From contig JACRDS010000100.1 in the NCBI GenBank assembly GCA_016212825.1, positions 1 to 43,145 of the forward strand: DNA of 43,145 nucleotides. The letters run 5' to 3'. The notes beneath the pieces were generated by a model. That model did no database searches. It saw only the letters and a program-made list of their open reading frames with translations, and was not told where the DNA came from. This document shows positions 34,512-42,440 of the stretch, in pieces; position 1 is the first letter of the stretch; every line of letters starts with the position of its first letter. Source of the stretch: Elusimicrobiota bacterium (GTDB lineage: Bacteria > Elusimicrobiota > Elusimicrobia > UBA1565 > UBA9628). Made by a program: the position numbers and the translations under genes.

Positions 34512-35322
34512 CCCGGCGCCGGGTCGGCTCGAGGCTGACGATCTCGGCCAGGCCCGCCGCGCCTGCGACGCGCGCCCTCTCCACCGTGGCCCGGTGGGAG
34601 AAGTAGAGGTCGTTGGAGCACTCCCAGCGTTCCCCCAGGGCGCAGAGGGGGACTCCGAAGACCCGCAAGACGGTCCCCCGCTTCTCCGCGAGACGAGCCA
34701 GCGCCGGCAGCCCGCGCCGCCACCAGGCCAGCGGGACCGCGTTGCGCGCGTAGTCCCGGGCCCCGCGCCCCTCCGGCGCCACCTGGGACAGCAGACAGTG
34801 CCGGACCCGGCCCAGGGCCAGGATGAAGCGCAGGATGTGCTCGAGGCGGTCGAAGTTCCGGCGCGTGACCACGGTGTTGGTCAGCAGGAACAGCCCGGGC
34901 CGGGCCGCGGCCAGGGCGAAGGCGCGCCGGAGCCGGGCGAAGCTCCCGGGCGTGCGGGTCAGCGCGTCGTGCAGCTCCGGGCCGTCTCCGTGGATGGAGA
35001 GGCAGAGCTCGTCGATGAGGGGCAGGGCCCGGCGGGCGAAGCCGGGCTCGGCCAGGCGGCAGCCGTTGGAGGTCACGTAGGTCGAGAACCCCAGGCGCTT
35101 GGCTCCGGCCAGGATGCCCAGGAAGCCGGGGTGCAGCGTGGGCTCGCCCCCGGTCAGGGTGAGGTGGTCGAAGCCCTGGCGGCGCTTGACCGCCAGGACC
35201 CGGGCGATCTCCGCTGATCCCACCGGGGCGCCGCGCCAGCGCGCCAGCCGGCTGGACTCCGAGCAGAAGGAGCAGTCCTGGGTGCAGGCGTAGGAGATGT
35301 GGAACTCCAGCCGTCGGATCAC
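34366..35322 (-). CDS. Radical SAM protein (island protein C)
   Basis: A 318-residue radical SAM enzyme with CTQDCSFC (C13, C17, C20), LTGGEPTLH (58-65), a Ser-Ile-His strand, and a C-terminal Cys group (VCAACAARDSC) suited to an auxiliary cluster. It resembles the first half of the double protein encoded just upstream. The start is GTG 35322, whose GTGA overlaps the TGA of the upstream gene; the longer frame to 35793 is a shadow of that gene. Its 3' end overlaps the beta-like gene on the other strand. Its partner enzymes and substrate are unknown. Confidence 0.87.
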   Translation of the reverse strand: MIRRLEFHISYACTQDCSFCSESSRLARWRGAPVGSAEIARVLAVKRRQGFDHLTLTGGEPTLHPGFLGILAGAKRLGFSTYVTSNGCRLAEPGFARRALPLIDELCLSIHGDGPELHDALTRTPGSFARLRRAFALAAARPGLFLLTNTVVTRRNFDRLEHILRFILALGRVRHCLLSQVAPEGRGARDYARNAVPLAWWRRGLPALARLAEKRGTVLRVFGVPLCALGERWECSNDLYFSHRATVERARVAGAAGLAEIVSLEPTRRRAKAPVCAACAARDSCAGVFRRHLRELGTAGLRPLRRLPAPPAGAAPSL

Positions 35323-37232
35323 GGGGCCCTCCGGCCGCGAGGCGGCCGCAGGGCGGCCAGGCCGAACCGGCGGGCGTACGGCGCCGGGACCCCCAGGCAC
35401 CGGCGGTCGTGGGGGCAGCGCCGGCAGCCGGGGAGCTTGGCCCGGCCGACCGAGCCCGCCTCCCCGGAGAAATCCGCGCCGTAGCGCACGCCTTCCTGGG
35501 ACATCTCGAAGCGGCCCGCGTACCCCGCCGCGTCGCTGAGCAGGCAGGGGGGCAGGGCGGTCTCGCCCGTGAAGCGCTGCATGAGCAGGCCCACGCGCCG
35601 GCCGCGCGCCAGCGCCCGGCGCAAGAACGGCGCCACGCGGCGCAGGTCCACGGCGAAGGACGGGGCCAGCTCGTGGCCGCGTCCGTTCATCATGCTCAAG
35701 CCGACCTGCAGGGGGTCTCCCGCGATGCGCCCGGTTTTGCGGGCGAGCCGGCCCAGGAACCCCATCAGGGCCGGCAGCTCCCGGTAGTTCCAAGCGTTGA
35801 CCAGGACGCAGACCGTGACCCGGCAGTGCGGGGCCGCGAGGAGCCGGGTGAGGCCCGCGACCGCCGTCTTGAACTGCCAGCGGCTGCAGGTGATGCGGTC
35901 GTAGAGGGCGGGCTTGTGGGCGTGGAACGCGATGTCGTAGCTTCGCACGCCCAGGGCGAGCAGCCGGCTCAGCATGCCGGGCCGGGCCAGCCCCACGCCG
36001 TTGGATTGGAGGGCGAAGCGGCGGATGCCCTTGCGCCGCGCCGAGGCGATGACCTTCGGCAGCCGCGCGTCGGCCAGGGGCTCTCCGCCCGACAGGGTCA
36101 GTTCGTCCCGGGGTCCGAGCCGGCGCGCCAGGGCCGCGAGCTCGCGCTCGATCCGGGCGGAGGGCATGCTCCGGTCGTGGCCGGGCAGGAAGCAGAAGGG
36201 GCAGCGCTGGTTGCAGGCCGAGGTGGTCCGGAGGATGAGCTCGACGCCGCCCTCCCCGCCCTGGTGGGTCTCGGCGCTTTCATGCCTAGACCCTCCGCCC
36301 GGGCCCAGGATGCGGCGCAGGATCGGCCGGGGGTCCGTCTTCTGCGGCACGACCTCGGCGGGGTCGTAGCCCTGCCCCATGTCCCAGAGCCCGGCGCAGA
36401 TGCGGGTCAGGGAGCAGAGCCGGCAGGCTGCGGGCTTGCCGTAGCCGAAGCTCCACTGCCGCTCCCGGTAGTGGCGGCGCGCGTCGAGGAAGTCGATGGA
36501 GCGCTCCTCGCGTCGGACCAAGGCGCGGGTCTCGGTGGAGCAGTGGGCGAACTCGCCCATGTAGCACAGCGGCACTTTCTCGACCCGGAAGGTGCGGTCC
36601 GTGCGCTCCAGCCAGCGCATGGCCGCGAGCAGGGAGTCCTTCAGGCCCCTGAGCGCGGGGACCGTCTCCGGGTGTCCCGCCACCCGGCCGGTGAGCGTGT
36701 CGAGGCAGGTCCAGGAGAAGTGGTGGATGTAGGGGAACCTCTGGCAGAGCCAGCGCACGGTCTCATGGATGTGGTCCGAGTTCTGGGCGCAGATGGTCTG
36801 GTTGATGTCCACGTCCGCCTGGTATCGGCTCAGCAGGGCGAGCGTGCGCACGATGTTGGGCAGGGAGTCCGGGTTGCCGCTCAGGAAGGATTGCACCGGC
36901 TTGCGGTGGCTGTGCACCGTGACGTGGAGGTGGCGCAGGCCGGCAGACATCAGGGAGCGGAGGTAGGCCGGGTCCGCGGTGCGCTGGCCGTTGGTGATGA
37001 TCCGGCAGCCCAGGCCCAGGCCCTGGGCGTAGGCGATGAGCTCGGGCAGGGGCTCGTAGAGCGTGGGTTCGCCTCCGGTCAGGATGACCCCGTCGTAGCC
37101 CCGCCGGCGGTAGCGCTCGCAGAAGCGCTTGGCCTGGGACAGGGAGAGTTCCCGCTCGTTGGCCGGGTTGGAGCAGAAACGGCACTCCTGGTTGCACTTC
37201 CTCACGACCTGGATGTATCCGAGATTCGCCAT
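35319..37232 (-). CDS. Tandem double radical SAM protein (island protein B)
   Basis: A 637-residue chain with two complete radical SAM modules. Module 1 has CNQECRFC (C13, C17, C20), LTGGEPTLY and an auxiliary Cys set (near 223, 231, 270, 273, 279). A short Gly/Pro-rich linker (about 308-328) leads to module 2 with CNQRCPFC (C340, C344, C347), LSGGEPLAD and CRRCPHDRRC. Module 2 is a close paralog of protein A, module 1 is nearer to protein C. Two such barrels in one polypeptide suggest consecutive reactions on one substrate. ATG 37232 has AGGG about six bases upstream. It is divergent from the NifH-fusion gene across an AT-rich island and is coupled to protein C by a GTGA overlap. Confidence 0.87.
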   Translation of the reverse strand: MANLGYIQVVRKCNQECRFCSNPANERELSLSQAKRFCERYRRRGYDGVILTGGEPTLYEPLPELIAYAQGLGLGCRIITNGQRTADPAYLRSLMSAGLRHLHVTVHSHRKPVQSFLSGNPDSLPNIVRTLALLSRYQADVDINQTICAQNSDHIHETVRWLCQRFPYIHHFSWTCLDTLTGRVAGHPETVPALRGLKDSLLAAMRWLERTDRTFRVEKVPLCYMGEFAHCSTETRALVRREERSIDFLDARRHYRERQWSFGYGKPAACRLCSLTRICAGLWDMGQGYDPAEVVPQKTDPRPILRRILGPGGGSRHESAETHQGGEGGVELILRTTSACNQRCPFCFLPGHDRSMPSARIERELAALARRLGPRDELTLSGGEPLADARLPKVIASARRKGIRRFALQSNGVGLARPGMLSRLLALGVRSYDIAFHAHKPALYDRITCSRWQFKTAVAGLTRLLAAPHCRVTVCVLVNAWNYRELPALMGFLGRLARKTGRIAGDPLQVGLSMMNGRGHELAPSFAVDLRRVAPFLRRALARGRRVGLLMQRFTGETALPPCLLSDAAGYAGRFEMSQEGVRYGADFSGEAGSVGRAKLPGCRRCPHDRRCLGVPAPYARRFGLAALRPPRGRRAP

Positions 37233-37248
37233 GGCAGGCCCTGCGCTT

Positions 37249-37259
37249 TCTATATAATA
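37249..37259. promoter_or_regulatory. AT-rich divergent promoter island between protein B and the NifH fusion
   Basis: In otherwise GC-rich DNA, TCTATATAATA contains a perfect rightward TATAAT (37253-37258) and overlapping leftward -10 candidates (TATAGA, TATATA, TATTAT). The two genes start 17-33 bases away on either side, so one site may drive both halves of the island. No clear -35 boxes are seen. Confidence 0.5.
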
Positions 37260-37273
37260 CTACTTGCCCATTA

Positions 37274-39607
37274 ATGGTACGATGGGAGTTCATGAGCGCG
37301 CGCCGGAATGTCGAGCGGATTGCCTTCCTCGGCAAGGGCGGGATCGGGAAATCCACCCTGTCGGCCAACATCAGCGCGCTTTACGCCCGCCAGGGGCGCC
37401 GCGTCCTGCACGTTGGCTGCGACCCCAAGCGGGACTCCACGGCCCTGCTCCTGGAGCCCTCCCGGGTCAGGCCCGTGCTCTCCCAGGAAGGCGATTCCCT
37501 CGCCGTGGCCGCGGCCCGCGATTTCGTGGTGCGCAGCCGCCTGGGCATGGACTGCATCGAGGCCGGGGGGCCTCAGCCGGGCATCGGCTGCGCCGGGCGC
37601 GCCATCGGCAAGACCATCGACGTCCTGGAGGCCCAGGGGCTCGTGGCGCGGGGCGGCTACGACGTCGTGCTCTTCGACATCTTGGGCGACGTGGTCTGCG
37701 GCGGCTTCGCCGCGCCCCTGCGAAGGGGCTTCGCGCAGAAGGTGGTCATCGTGGTCAGCGAGGAGATGATGTCCCTCTACGCGGCCAACAACATCGCCTG
37801 GGCCGTGCGCAACCACGCCGAGAACGGCGTGGCCCTCTGCGGGCTGCTGGCCAACCTGCGCGACCCCGGGGCGGACCTGGAGCCGGTGGAGCGCTTCGCG
37901 CGCCGCATCGGCACCACGGTCCTGGGCGTGCTGCGCCGCGACCCGGCCTTCCGGGAGGGCGAACTGCTCGGCCGCTGCCTGGTGGAGACGCACCCGCGCG
38001 GGAAGTCCCTGGCCGCCCTGGACCGGGTGGCCCGGCGCCTGCTGGCCCTGGACCCGGCCTCCTGCCCCCTGCCCGCGCCCATGGGCGACGAGGAGTTCCA
38101 CGAAACCAGCCGCGCCCGCTTCCGCGGCCCGCGCCGTCCCGCGCCCGCAGCCGCGCCCGCCGCGCCGCCGCCTTCCCAGGAGCCGGCGCCGGCCGCGGCT
38201 CGCCTCCCGGCGGCTCCTCTTGAAGGGAAGGACCTGATCCCTTCCCTCGAGCCGGCCGAGGGCGAGCCGCGGGTCCCGCCGTACACCCGCTGGATGATGT
38301 GGAACTGGGGGGTCAAGGACCAGTGGCGCGAGTTCTTCGCTGACGCCGAGCTCGCCCTCCACTCGGGCAAGCCCCTGATGAGGAACGTCGCTTACGTGAT
38401 CCACAAGGAGCTGGAGTGCTTCTTCGTGGAGGCGCGCAGCGACGACGGAGCCGCGTCCTTCTTCAGCCACGCCTGGCCGCGGCACTGCAGCGTGACCCTG
38501 CCCCTGCCCATGGAACTGCGCGCCCTGGGCTGCCGGCAGGTCATCACCGAGATCCGCGACAGCGAGATCGTCCTGGGCGGCAACCGCAAGCTCGAGGCCG
38601 CGCTGGACCGCCTGGCCCGGGACTCCGGGGACCTCTCGCTGGTCGTGTTCCTGCACTCCTGTCCCTCGGTCATCACGGGCGACAACCTCGCGCCCGTCAT
38701 CGAGCGGTTCCGCCGCAAGACGGGCCTGCCGGTGATCTTCCCGGACCGCAACGCGGACCAGCACACCGACGTCCTGGCCGCGGTGTTCGATTGGGCGCTC
38801 CGCGGCCGCCGGGCGGCCAGGCGCAGGCGCTCCGCTCCCAGCGTGAACCTGGTCGGCTTCCCCCGCGACCGGGCCTTGGAGGAGCTGACCGGCATCCTGC
38901 GCGAGACCGGCATCGAGGTGAACGCCTCGCTGCTCCCGGAGTTCGATGTGGAAAGCGTGCGGCGCTATCCGCGGGCGGGCCTCCAGGTGCTCAAACCGCA
39001 CAGCGCCTATGAGACGTTCTACGCGGAGAGGCTGGACCGGCTCGGGATCCCCGCGTTGCGCCCGGAATCCCCCTACGGGATCGCGGGGACCCGCCGCTGG
39101 CTCGGCGAGATCGCCCGGTTCTTCGGCCTGGAAGCGCGCCTGGAGAAGGTCTGGCAGCGCCGGTGGGCTCTGCGCCGCGGAGCCTGGGAGGAGCTGCGGG
39201 CTCAGGCCCGAGGGCGGAGCCTGGGGTTCGTCTGCGACGCGGCGCGGCTGCGCAAGCTCCGGGAGAGCCGCTGGAGCGCCGGCATCCCTCTGGGTCCGAC
39301 CATCCGCGAGATGGGCTTCGGCCTGGAGTGGCTCCTGTGGTGCGGCGGCAAGGACTGCCGCAGTCACGGCGCCCCGGGGCGCCGCTTCCACGGCCCGGAG
39401 GAGCTCGGCGCCCGGCTGCGGGAGTCCCCGGCCCGGGCGTTCTATTCGGACCTCGCCTGCGACACCCGGCTCTCCCGGGCCGGACAGGCCCAGTTCTCTT
39501 TGGCCTTCTTCGAGCCGGGCCTCGACGGCGCTCTGCGCAGCCTGGAGCGGCTGCTGGGCGCCTGCCGCCTGCCCTTCTTCCGGGAGCTTCGCCGCTCCCT
39601 CGGATGA
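37274..39607 (+). CDS. Fusion of NifH-like reductase and nitrogenase component 1-like alpha subunit
   Basis: A 777-residue fusion. Residues about 14-280 are a NifH/BchL-type ATPase: P-loop GKGGIGKST (20-28), CDPKRDST, both [4Fe-4S] cysteines in GIGCAGRAIGK (C106) and FDILGDVVCGGFA (C142), and the arginine next to C106 that is the ADP-ribosylation site in NifH. A Pro/Ala-rich linker (about 283-318) leads to an alpha-like component 1 domain with ECFFVE (C382), LHSCPSVITGD (C463) and IVLGGNRKLEAAL, the counterpart of NifD's FGGekkL. No Cys275 or His442 equivalent is visible, so FeMo-cofactor binding is unlikely. NifH and NifD are normally separate chains. ATG 37292, with GGGAG upstream, is an alternative start. 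The stop overlaps the next start (ATGA). Confidence 0.88.
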   Translation: MVRWEFMSARRNVERIAFLGKGGIGKSTLSANISALYARQGRRVLHVGCDPKRDSTALLLEPSRVRPVLSQEGDSLAVAAARDFVVRSRLGMDCIEAGGPQPGIGCAGRAIGKTIDVLEAQGLVARGGYDVVLFDILGDVVCGGFAAPLRRGFAQKVVIVVSEEMMSLYAANNIAWAVRNHAENGVALCGLLANLRDPGADLEPVERFARRIGTTVLGVLRRDPAFREGELLGRCLVETHPRGKSLAALDRVARRLLALDPASCPLPAPMGDEEFHETSRARFRGPRRPAPAAAPAAPPPSQEPAPAAARLPAAPLEGKDLIPSLEPAEGEPRVPPYTRWMMWNWGVKDQWREFFADAELALHSGKPLMRNVAYVIHKELECFFVEARSDDGAASFFSHAWPRHCSVTLPLPMELRALGCRQVITEIRDSEIVLGGNRKLEAALDRLARDSGDLSLVVFLHSCPSVITGDNLAPVIERFRRKTGLPVIFPDRNADQHTDVLAAVFDWALRGRRAARRRRSAPSVNLVGFPRDRALEELTGILRETGIEVNASLLPEFDVESVRRYPRAGLQVLKPHSAYETFYAERLDRLGIPALRPESPYGIAGTRRWLGEIARFFGLEARLEKVWQRRWALRRGAWEELRAQARGRSLGFVCDAARLRKLRESRWSAGIPLGPTIREMGFGLEWLLWCGGKDCRSHGAPGRRFHGPEELGARLRESPARAFYSDLACDTRLSRAGQAQFSLAFFEPGLDGALRSLERLLGACRLPFFRELRRSLG

Positions 39608-40908
39608 CCATGGCGGAACCGACCACGGATTCCCTCAGGCTCGACCTTCCCTATCTCCTGGGCGTCTACGCCGCGGTCAATGCGGTCCGCGACGCCTACC
39701 TGCTCGTGGACGGCCCCCAGTGCGTCTCGTTCAAGGCCGAGCACATCGCGGGCAAGCACGATTGGCGCTCGAGCCTGCTCGACTGCGCGGGCTTCCACCG
39801 CGTGGTCATGACCGGGACCACCTTCGACTCGGTGGCCTTCAGCCGGGAGCAGACCATCACGGACCTTCTGCGCCGCATCGCCGGGCGGGACGACGCGGGC
39901 GTGGTCCTGGTCTCCTGCCTGACCATGTGCGGCCTGACCGGGGTGCAGTACGACCGCCTGTCCCGGCCCCTGGAGCGCGAGACCGGCAAGCCCTTCCTGC
40001 CCATCCGCTGCGACTCGCTGGAGGAGGATTGGCTCGACGGCTACGCCGCGGTCTGCGCGGCCGCGGTCCGAGCCGCGGCCCTGCCGGGCCGGCGCCGCCG
40101 CAAGGGGGCGGTGGCCCTGACGGGATATCTTTTCGACCGCAACGAAGGCGACCATGCGGCCAATCTGGCCGAGCTGGAGCGGATGCTGGCGGGCCTCTCG
40201 CTGGACCTGGTCGCGGCCTTCCCCTCCGGGGGCGCCTACGCGGACCTGGGAAGGGCGGCCGAGGCCTCTGCCGTGATCTCGCTGCCCTACGCCCGGGAGG
40301 CGGGCCGGACCTTGGCCCGGCGCCTGGGGGTCCCGCTCGTGGAGACCGGGCTGCCTTTCGGTCTGGAGTCCAGCACGCGCTGGCTGAGGGCCGTGGCCGG
40401 CCCGTTCGGCCGCAAGGCCGCGGCCGAGCGATTCCTCTTGCGGGAGACCCGCGCCGCCCTCACCCCTCTGGAGAGGGCGGTCGGCGAGGTCTTCCTCAAC
40501 CGCCGGCTTCTCTACGCCGGGGACCCCTACCTTTTCGAGGGCTTCTGCGAGATCGCGGCCTTGCTGGGTTGCGCCATCGACTCGGCCGCCGTGTTCTCCC
40601 GCCCCGGCCGGCTCGGGCCGCGCGCCCGAGCCCTGGGTCCCGCGGTCCTGGAGCAGCCCGAGGAGCTGGCCTGGCTGCGCGTGGTGGAAGCCCAGCCGCC
40701 GCGCGACCTGTGCGTCTGCAACAACGTCGGCTGGCAGGCGCTGGGCGAGGGGGCCGGACCGGTCATGGAGTTCGGTTTCCCCTCGCATTTCTTCCACAGC
40801 CTGGCTCCGCGGCCGTTCCTGGGCTTCCGGGGTTTCCTCCACTTCGCCGACCGCATGGCCGAGCACCTCATGGCCGCGCGCATGCGGGCTGGGGCGCGGG
40901 GGTCCTGA
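39604..40908 (+). CDS. Nitrogenase component 1-like beta subunit (second pair)
   Basis: A 434-residue paralog of the protein at 33096-34511. C40 in VDGPQCVSFKAE matches the conserved HGPQGC cysteine of NifK/BchB; C61, C105 and C109 (VSCLTMCGLTGVQYD) are further cluster-ligand candidates. The middle has LTGYLFDRNEGDHAANL and the end MEFGFPSHFFHSL with PFLGFRGFL. Its ATG overlaps the stop of the NifH-alpha fusion by four bases, indicating equal production of both chains; ATG 39610 is an alternative. The longer frame from 39163 is a shadow. Together the two proteins would form an alpha2-beta2-like core carrying its own tethered reductase. Confidence 0.86.
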   Translation: MTMAEPTTDSLRLDLPYLLGVYAAVNAVRDAYLLVDGPQCVSFKAEHIAGKHDWRSSLLDCAGFHRVVMTGTTFDSVAFSREQTITDLLRRIAGRDDAGVVLVSCLTMCGLTGVQYDRLSRPLERETGKPFLPIRCDSLEEDWLDGYAAVCAAAVRAAALPGRRRRKGAVALTGYLFDRNEGDHAANLAELERMLAGLSLDLVAAFPSGGAYADLGRAAEASAVISLPYAREAGRTLARRLGVPLVETGLPFGLESSTRWLRAVAGPFGRKAAAERFLLRETRAALTPLERAVGEVFLNRRLLYAGDPYLFEGFCEIAALLGCAIDSAAVFSRPGRLGPRARALGPAVLEQPEELAWLRVVEAQPPRDLCVCNNVGWQALGEGAGPVMEFGFPSHFFHSLAPRPFLGFRGFLHFADRMAEHLMAARMRAGARGS

Positions 40909-40914
40909 GGGCGC

Positions 40915-41460
40915 GTGGCTCGGTCGTCGAGCCGAAGAGGCGGACTCCTGCTCCTCGAGCTGGCGTTCGACGAGCCCGAACATCAGAACGGCGTCGAGGC
41001 GTTCCCCCTGCTCATGGGCGTGGGGCGCAGACTCGGCTGGCCCGTCGCCTGGCTGACTCTGGGCGTGCGCTATGAGCCGGCGATGCTCTACCGGCTGGCG
41101 TCCGGCGACCTGCGCGTCCTGCTCGGGGAGACGGCGCGCACCCGCCCAAGAGCCGTCATCGTCAGCGCGCGACTCGATGAGCGTCAGCGCCGACGGCTCG
41201 AGTCGGCGGGCGCGAGGGTGCTCATCTGCCCCATCGACGAAGGCGCGGTCGATGAGCTCCCGCGCTTCATCAAGACCGCGCTGCCGGAGGCCTGCCGCCC
41301 CTGGCTCGATGACCCGCGCCTCTTCGACCGGCTGGATCCGGATTATCGGCGCAGGCCGCTGAACCGGGCGCCCTGGACCCGCCGCGCCATCATCCGCGTG
41401 GTCGCCGGCATGCGCTGTTCGTATCTCTCGCGCGCCGCTGAAAACCCGTTCTACCGGTGA
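40915..41460 (+). CDS. Cobalamin-type radical SAM protein, N-terminal part up to an in-frame TGA
   Basis: GTG 40915, six bases after the previous stop and preceded by GAGG, starts a Rossmann-like domain (about residues 10-120) of the kind that binds cobalamin in B12-dependent radical SAM proteins; H23-x-x-G26 is present but the usual preceding Asp is not. The radical SAM region begins with GMRCSYLSRAAENPFYR (C168) and is then interrupted by TGA at 41458-41460. The same frame continues without a shift into a protein that supplies the missing CSFC. Either the gene carries a nonsense mutation, or the TGA is read through or recoded, or the base is a sequencing error. On its own this 181-residue product would lack a complete Fe-S cluster site. 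Confidence 0.75.
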   Translation: MARSSSRRGGLLLLELAFDEPEHQNGVEAFPLLMGVGRRLGWPVAWLTLGVRYEPAMLYRLASGDLRVLLGETARTRPRAVIVSARLDERQRRRLESAGARVLICPIDEGAVDELPRFIKTALPEACRPWLDDPRLFDRLDPDYRRRPLNRAPWTRRAIIRVVAGMRCSYLSRAAENPFYR

Positions 41461-41478
41461 CTTCCCGAGGCCGGGAGG
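41461..41478 (+). other. Hairpin immediately after the in-frame TGA
   Basis: CTTCCCG (41461-41467) pairs with CGGGAGG (41472-41478), including one G-T pair, around the loop AGGC. It begins at the base after the TGA. A bacterial selenocysteine element is normally placed further downstream (loop roughly 16-37 bases from the TGA), so this is not a good match, but a structure here could affect readthrough. Confidence 0.35.
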
Positions 41479-42438
41479 GCGCTGCGCTGCTCCTTCTGCG
41501 GGATGCGGTCCATGAGGATGCCCCTGCAAGACGAGCTGGCTTACGCCGTGCGCCACGTGGAGTCGGCCTGCCGCCAGCGGCGGGGCGAAGGCGGCGAGCG
41601 GCGCTTCGAGCTCGTGGGCAGCCGGCTGTGGCCGGGGATCGAGACGCTGGTCGACGCCCTGGCGCGGGCGGGGGTGCGGGGCGCCGAGCTCAACTTCATG
41701 CCGCGCGTCGACGAGCTCCTGGCGCGGCGCGACGCCGTGGTCCGCTGTCTGCCGGTCTTGGCCCGCCAGGGCCTGGCGCTGCGCCTCTATGGGATGGGGG
41801 TCGAGAATTTCTCGCCGGCCGAGAACATGCGGCTCAACAAGGGTGTCGCGGCCGGCCAGGTCCACGAGGCCGCCGGGTTCATGCGGGAGACCGCCGAGCG
41901 GTGGCCCCGGCAGTTCCGGCTGCCTTCCGGCGGTCTCAGCATGATCCTGTTCACGCCCTGGACCACCATCGAGGATCTCCTCATAAATATCCACCATATC
42001 GAACGGTGCCCTCTCATCGACCGGTCCTTCGCCATCGGCAGGCGCCTGCAGCTGTTCCCGGGCCTTCCCATCACCGCCTTGGCGGCCAAGGATGGGCTGC
42101 TCGCCGCCGCAGACGAGCCGTTCTACAACTCGGGCTGCATCACGAGCGCCGACCGGAAGGAGATCCCCTGGCGCTTCCGTCGACCGGAGGTGGAGGTCTT
42201 GTGGCGGCTCGCGCGCAGGCTCTCCTCCAATCACGGCGGCGTGCCCGCCGACGACCCGGAGCGGCGCCGCATCGACGCGCTCTTGGCCGGCCGGCGACGC
42301 CCCTTGACGGAGGACCGCCGCGACCCCTTCACCGTGTTCCGTCGCGCCGTCGAGATCGCGGCAAGCTGGACCGGCTCGCGGAGACGGCGCCGTCGGGCTC
42401 TAAGCCCGGGCCCTCCAGGCAATGGTATGATGAGTTGA
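41461..42438 (+). CDS. Cobalamin-type radical SAM protein, continuation after the in-frame TGA
   Basis: Directly after the TGA the same frame reads LPEAGRALRCSFCGMR, giving the second and third cluster cysteines (C192 and C195 of the joined protein). The rest is a radical SAM barrel with VGSRLWPGIETL, ELNFMPRVDEL, and a tail containing DEPFYNSGC. The first ATG after the TGA (41503) would lose the CxxC, so independent translation from there would make an inactive protein. The reading frame is otherwise undamaged over 325 codons, and the next gene starts two bases after its stop, which argues that the disruption is recent, an error, or tolerated by recoding. The joined protein would have 507 residues, or 506 if the codon is simply lost. 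Confidence 0.7.
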   Translation, partial: LPEAGRALRCSFCGMRSMRMPLQDELAYAVRHVESACRQRRGEGGERRFELVGSRLWPGIETLVDALARAGVRGAELNFMPRVDELLARRDAVVRCLPVLARQGLALRLYGMGVENFSPAENMRLNKGVAAGQVHEAAGFMRETAERWPRQFRLPSGGLSMILFTPWTTIEDLLINIHHIERCPLIDRSFAIGRRLQLFPGLPITALAAKDGLLAAADEPFYNSGCITSADRKEIPWRFRRPEVEVLWRLARRLSSNHGGVPADDPERRRIDALLAGRRRPLTEDRRDPFTVFRRAVEIAASWTGSRRRRRRALSPGPPGNGMMS

Positions 42439-42440
42439 CC

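Noticed and set aside
34366..35793. Longer start (35793) for radical SAM gene C
   Set aside because: The extra 157 residues are a shadow of the double radical SAM gene; GTG 35322 overlaps that gene's stop and begins just before the first beta strand.
31445..40908. A conventional molybdenum nitrogenase operon
   Set aside because: FeMo-cofactor ligands are largely absent, sequences are very divergent, and nifB, nifE and nifN are missing.
37274..40908. Protochlorophyllide or chlorophyllide reductase (bchLNB/bchXYZ)
   Set aside because: No other chlorophyll genes are present, the reductase is fused to the alpha-like subunit, and the radical SAM neighbourhood does not fit pigment synthesis.
41458..41460. 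Genome-wide reassignment of TGA
   Set aside because: TGA is the natural stop of many full-length genes in the window, including glnS, ispH, hypF and the NifH fusion.
41458..41478. Selenocysteine codon with a SECIS element
   Set aside because: Not accepted as the main reading: the hairpin starts directly at the TGA, too close for a bacterial SECIS, and no sel gene is in the window. Kept only as a testable alternative.
39442..42234. 930-codon reverse-strand open frame opposite the beta-like and cobalamin-type genes
   Set aside because: No motifs and biased composition; the forward strand carries conserved cysteines and coupled starts.
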